Below are positions 6,560 through 9,365 of a DNA stretch of 9,365 nt, piece after piece. The DNA is taken from the NCBI GenBank assembly GCA_945876665.1, contig CAMCPC010000032.1:1-9365 (forward strand), read 5' to 3'. The notes under the pieces are model-generated. The model was not told the origin of the DNA. It saw only the letters and a program-made list of their open reading frames with translations, and ran no database searches. The translations under genes and the position numbers were made by a program. This DNA comes from an uncultured Oscillospiraceae bacterium (GTDB taxonomy: Bacteria; Bacillota; Clostridia; UBA1381). How positions within the stretch are numbered: position 1 is the stretch's first letter; every line of letters starts with the position of its first letter.

Positions 6560-8419
6560 CCTCTGACTTTCCAGCCATACAATCAGCACCGACAAATCCG
6601 ACGGTGACACACCCGAAATGCGCGATGCCTGTCCGAGTGACTTCGGCTGAATTTTATTCAGCTTCTGCCTTGCTTCAAGACGCAGACCATGAATATCGGA
6701 ATAATCCTGATTTTCGGGCAGAAGCTTTTCCTCCATTTTCTTGAACTGCTCTACCTGAGCAATCTGACGCTTTATATATCCGTCATACTTAAGCTTTATT
6801 TCCACCTGTTCGCACACTGCGTCAGGCAGCGGCTCTCTTGTCTTGTCAACCTCCGCCAATTTTTCATAATCAAGCTCGGGACGCTTCAGCATATCGCTCA
6901 GCCTTATTCCCGTCTTGACAGGTGTTGAACTGTACTTTTCCAGAAGCGGATTTGCTTCCTTCGGCGGTATGACTATATCTGAAACTCTCTTGATTTCCTT
7001 TTCCACCATGTCCATTTTTTCAAGGAACTTCTTATAACGCTCCTCACTGATAAGACCAACCCTATATCCAAGCGGCGTCAATCGCTCGTCCGCGTTGTCC
7101 TGTCTTAATAGCAGACGGTATTCCGAACGCGAGGTCATCATACGGTACGGCTCATTTGTACCCTTTGTGATAAGGTCATCAATAAGAGTGCCGATATATC
7201 CATCGGAACGCTTTAAGGTAAGCGGCTCTTCATTTTTCAGCTTCAGCGCCGCGTTTATGCCGGCGACAAGTCCCTGTGCCGCCGCTTCCTCATAGCCTGA
7301 CGTGCCGTTGAACTGTCCCGCGCCGTAAAGACCGCCGATATTCTTAAATTCAAGCGTCGCGTTAAGCTGTGTCGGGTCACAGCAATCATATTCTATCGCA
7401 TAGGCGCTGCGCATTATCTCCACATTTTCAAGTCCCTCAACGCTTCTGTACATTTCAAGCTGTACGTCCTCCGGCAGACTTGTTGAAAAGCCCTGCGCAT
7501 ACATTTCCTTTGTGTCAAGTCCCATCGGCTCAATGAAAAGCTGATGACGTGATTTTTCCGCAAAGCGCACCACCTTATCCTCAATGGACGGACAGTATCT
7601 CGGACCTACGCCCTCCACCATTCCGCCGTACATGGCGCTGCGGCTTAAATTATCACGGATAATCTGATGCGTTTTTTCGTTTGTGTATACAAGATAACAT
7701 GGAACAAGATTTTCGCCCGGCGTTTCAGTTTCAAAAGAAAACGGCACGATTTTCTCGTCCCCCTCCTCAACTTCCATTTTACTGTAATCAAGCGTGTCCG
7801 CGTGTATTCTCGCGGGAGTGCCTGTTTTAAAGCGCTTTAATTCTATTCCCAGACGGCGCAGGTTTTCCGACAGCTCATTCGCAGGAAACATTCCGTCGGG
7901 ACCGCTCTCGCGTGAGTAGCTTCCTATAAGAATTTTGCCCTTAAGATACGTTCCGCTGGCAATTATTGCCGCCTTAACGCTGTATTCCACGCCTGTATGC
8001 GTGACAACACCCGTTACGTTGTTGTTTTCGTCCGTCAGTATGTTTACTATTTCCGCCTGCTTTATCTGTAAATTCTCCTGATTTTCAAGACGCTTTTTCA
8101 TTTCGGCATGGTATTTTTTTCTGTCAATCTGCGCCCTTAATGAATGTACGGCAGGGCCTTTGCCTTTGTTAAGCATTTTTGATTGAATAAATGACGCGTC
8201 TGCCGCCTTGCCCATTTCACCGCCGAGCGCGTCCACCTCGCGCACAAGATGTCCCTTTGCCGTTCCGCCTATGCTTGGGTTACATGGGAGGTTGCCTATC
8301 GCGTCAAGGCTTATGGAAAACATCACTGTTTTCATGCCAAGTCTTGCCGCCGCAAGCGCCGCCTCACAGCCGGCATGACCGCCGCCTATAACGGCAATAT
8401 CATATTCACCCAGAATCAT
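6548..8419 (-). CDS. mnmG: tRNA uridine-5-carboxymethylaminomethyl(34) synthesis enzyme MnmG (GidA)
   Basis: MnmG is the FAD- and NADH-dependent partner of the GTPase MnmE. Together they add an (carboxymethyl)aminomethyl group to C5 of wobble uridine 34 in tRNAs reading NNA/NNG codons, using methylenetetrahydrofolate. The 623-residue length is normal. Visible signatures are the FAD site [17 protein letters not shown] (12-28), [22 protein letters not shown] (46-67) with Cys46, the [11 protein letters not shown] stretch (156-166), [10 protein letters not shown] (196-205), [13 protein letters not shown] (270-282) with Cys276, [18 protein letters not shown] (375-392) and, nearer the C-terminus, [30 protein letters not shown]. 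It overlaps the upstream gene by ATGA, and its Shine-Dalgarno (GGGGAGGAAGAAGAGG) is formed by that gene's Glu-rich last codons. Neither mnmE nor rsmG, frequent neighbours in Firmicutes, lies beside it. Confidence 0.98.
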   Translation of the reverse strand: MILGEYDIAVIGGGHAGCEAALAAARLGMKTVMFSISLDAIGNLPCNPSIGGTAKGHLVREVDALGGEMGKAADASFIQSKMLNKGKGPAVHSLRAQIDRKKYHAEMKKRLENQENLQIKQAEIVNILTDENNNVTGVVTHTGVEYSVKAAIIASGTYLKGKILIGSYSRESGPDGMFPANELSENLRRLGIELKRFKTGTPARIHADTLDYSKMEVEEGDEKIVPFSFETETPGENLVPCYLVYTNEKTHQIIRDNLSRSAMYGGMVEGVGPRYCPSIEDKVVRFAEKSRHQLFIEPMGLDTKEMYAQGFSTSLPEDVQLEMYRSVEGLENVEIMRSAYAIEYDCCDPTQLNATLEFKNIGGLYGAGQFNGTSGYEEAAAQGLVAGINAALKLKNEEPLTLKRSDGYIGTLIDDLITKGTNEPYRMMTSRSEYRLLLRQDNADERLTPLGYRVGLISEERYKKFLEKMDMVEKEIKRVSDIVIPPKEANPLLEKYSSTPVKTGIRLSDMLKRPELDYEKLAEVDKTREPLPDAVCEQVEIKLKYDGYIKRQIAQVEQFKKMEEKLLPENQDYSDIHGLRLEARQKLNKIQPKSLGQASRISGVSPSDLSVLIVWLESQRNKK

Positions 8420-9324
8420 TCCTCTTCTTCCTCCCCGATATACTCAATCTTAGGCTGTTTTTCCTTCATATCCTTAAGTATTGAACGTTCAATAACTCTT
8501 GCCGCATAGAATTCACCCGGATAACGCGTTATGCAAAGACCAAATACTGCAATGAACAGCGCCGCGGCAATAGGATTCAAAAATGTAAAGCACAGCGCAA
8601 GGACAGCCACACCTGCTGCAAGCGTGAAAAGAGTTCCCGGTAGCTTTGCAAGCGTAATAATCAGCGCGTTCTTGTACAGTGCGCCGATTTTGCACTCAAA
8701 TGTAACCATTATCTGATATATATACGGATGCATCAGTGTGTATATAATTAGCACCAGCACTGTAACATATGTTAAAAACATCCATATAAAGCTGTGTGTT
8801 GAAACATAGAACATCCAGTAAAAATGCGCCGCGTTTATTCCGAACACAATCACAACCGCATCCGCGATAACCACAAACATTCCCTGTTTAAAGTTTTCCT
8901 TGAACTTGTCCACGCCGTCACTCATCACCCATGTATGCTCGCCGCGCGTGAAGCAGCGGTTTATATACGCATATGCCGCCGACGCGGGACCCGAGCCCCA
9001 CAGCGCGAACACGCTCACCGCAAAGGCAATCTGGAGTGTGATCATAACACTCCCCTGTATTTCATCCGCGCTTATTCCGCTTTCAACAGCGCTTATAGCG
9101 TCCGCTATACGTTCCACTATACCTGTACCGCTCAGAACTATTCCTCCGAAGAAATACAGAAGCGCTATCCATATTATGCTTGTCATGGTATACAGACAGT
9201 TTGCGCCGAGAAATTTTGTAAACTTGTGTATTAAAACATCAAAGAACAGGAAAAATCCTTTCTTTTTAGGCTCATTTTTGTCAACACCCTTGCCGGGCTT
9301 CATATTGTATCCAAATATTCCCAT
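8416..9324 (-). CDS. DUF624 (YesL-like) multi-pass membrane protein
   Basis: This 302-residue membrane protein resembles the DUF624/YesL family, whose biochemical function is not established. The recognisable part is [20 protein letters not shown] (110-129) followed by FKENFKQGM (141-149), matching the family's GPA..A.YY..R...RGE...F..F...FKQ pattern. About six membrane segments are visible (about 42-65, 94-115, 147-167, 178-200, 226-246, 249-266). It is longer than typical members (around 210 residues), with a basic cytoplasmic-looking head ([14 protein letters not shown]), an extra loop at about 66-93 and an acidic tail IGEEEEE. AAAGGAG lies about 10 bases before the ATG at 9324. It is probably co-transcribed with mnmG, which starts inside its stop codon. 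YesL in Bacillus lies among pectin-degradation genes; no such context exists here, so no pathway role can be assigned. Confidence 0.7.
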   Translation of the reverse strand: MGIFGYNMKPGKGVDKNEPKKKGFFLFFDVLIHKFTKFLGANCLYTMTSIIWIALLYFFGGIVLSGTGIVERIADAISAVESGISADEIQGSVMITLQIAFAVSVFALWGSGPASAAYAYINRCFTRGEHTWVMSDGVDKFKENFKQGMFVVIADAVVIVFGINAAHFYWMFYVSTHSFIWMFLTYVTVLVLIIYTLMHPYIYQIMVTFECKIGALYKNALIITLAKLPGTLFTLAAGVAVLALCFTFLNPIAAALFIAVFGLCITRYPGEFYAARVIERSILKDMKEKQPKIEYIGEEEEE

Positions 9325-9344
9325 GTTAATTTACTCCTTTGTTT

Positions 9345-9360
9345 TTTATACAAATTGTAT
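9345..9360 (-). promoter_or_regulatory. Possible -10 box and small palindrome upstream of the DUF624 gene
   Basis: On the minus strand TATAAA (9345-9350) could be the -10 box for the DUF624-mnmG unit; its -35 box would fall beyond the window end. The -10 overlaps ATACAA-A-TTGTAT (9348-9360), a 13-bp palindrome. Both are short AT-rich matches and weakly supported. Confidence 0.3.
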
Positions 9361-9365
9361 TGTAA

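Noticed and set aside
6530..6607. Plus-strand 25-codon frame starting MIRARV across the terminator
   Set aside because: It has no ribosome site, it starts inside the terminator palindrome, and most of it is antisense to mnmG.
8824..9234. 136-codon plus-strand open frame opposite the DUF624 gene
   Set aside because: The composition is unlike a real protein (rich in His, Arg and Tyr), no ribosome site is seen, and the opposite strand encodes a coherent membrane protein.

Overview
The window looks like chromosomal DNA from a low-to-mid GC Firmicute, most likely a gut-type Clostridia (Oscillospiraceae/Ruminococcus-like). This is judged from strong Shine-Dalgarno sites, near-consensus TTGACA/TATAAT promoters in AT-rich gaps, hairpin-plus-T-run terminators and protein character. 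No database search was possible, so the taxonomy is inference. The gene content is mostly housekeeping and transport. There are no mobile elements, CRISPR arrays, rRNAs or tRNAs that I can see.

Layout: (1) 18-2687, minus strand: a tightly overlapped three-gene ABC importer operon (lipoprotein binding protein, permease, ATPase) of the TrpXYZ-like type. It is preceded by its own promoter (2810-2839) and a leader of about 115 nt that carries a terminator-like hairpin and a run of (T/G)AG triplets. (2) 2920-5007, minus: a membrane ion-pumping pyrophosphatase (hppA) of the K+-dependent type, ending in a perfect hairpin terminator. (3) 5167-6216, plus: a CapA-like membrane-anchored metallophosphatase-fold protein, divergent from hppA, with back-to-back promoters in the 159-bp gap. 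(4) 6238-6390, minus: a 50-residue ribbon-helix-helix DNA-binding protein sharing a bidirectional terminator with the CapA-like gene. (5) 6391-6547: a short gap with a perfect consensus promoter pointing right, a 19-bp palindrome lying over its -10 box, and a terminator about 70 nt downstream, so it looks like a small RNA unit. (6) 6548-9324, minus: a DUF624/YesL-like membrane protein followed with a 4-bp overlap by mnmG, a tRNA wobble-uridine modification enzyme.

The two places most worth attention are both regulatory. The first is the leader of the ABC operon, where five NAG triplets at exact 5-nt spacing start at the predicted transcription start, ahead of an attenuator-like hairpin. That arrangement recalls the binding site of the tryptophan RNA-binding attenuation protein (TRAP) and would fit a tryptophan-type importer. 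The second is the small RHH gene paired with a divergent, palindrome-covered promoter that appears to make only a short structured RNA.
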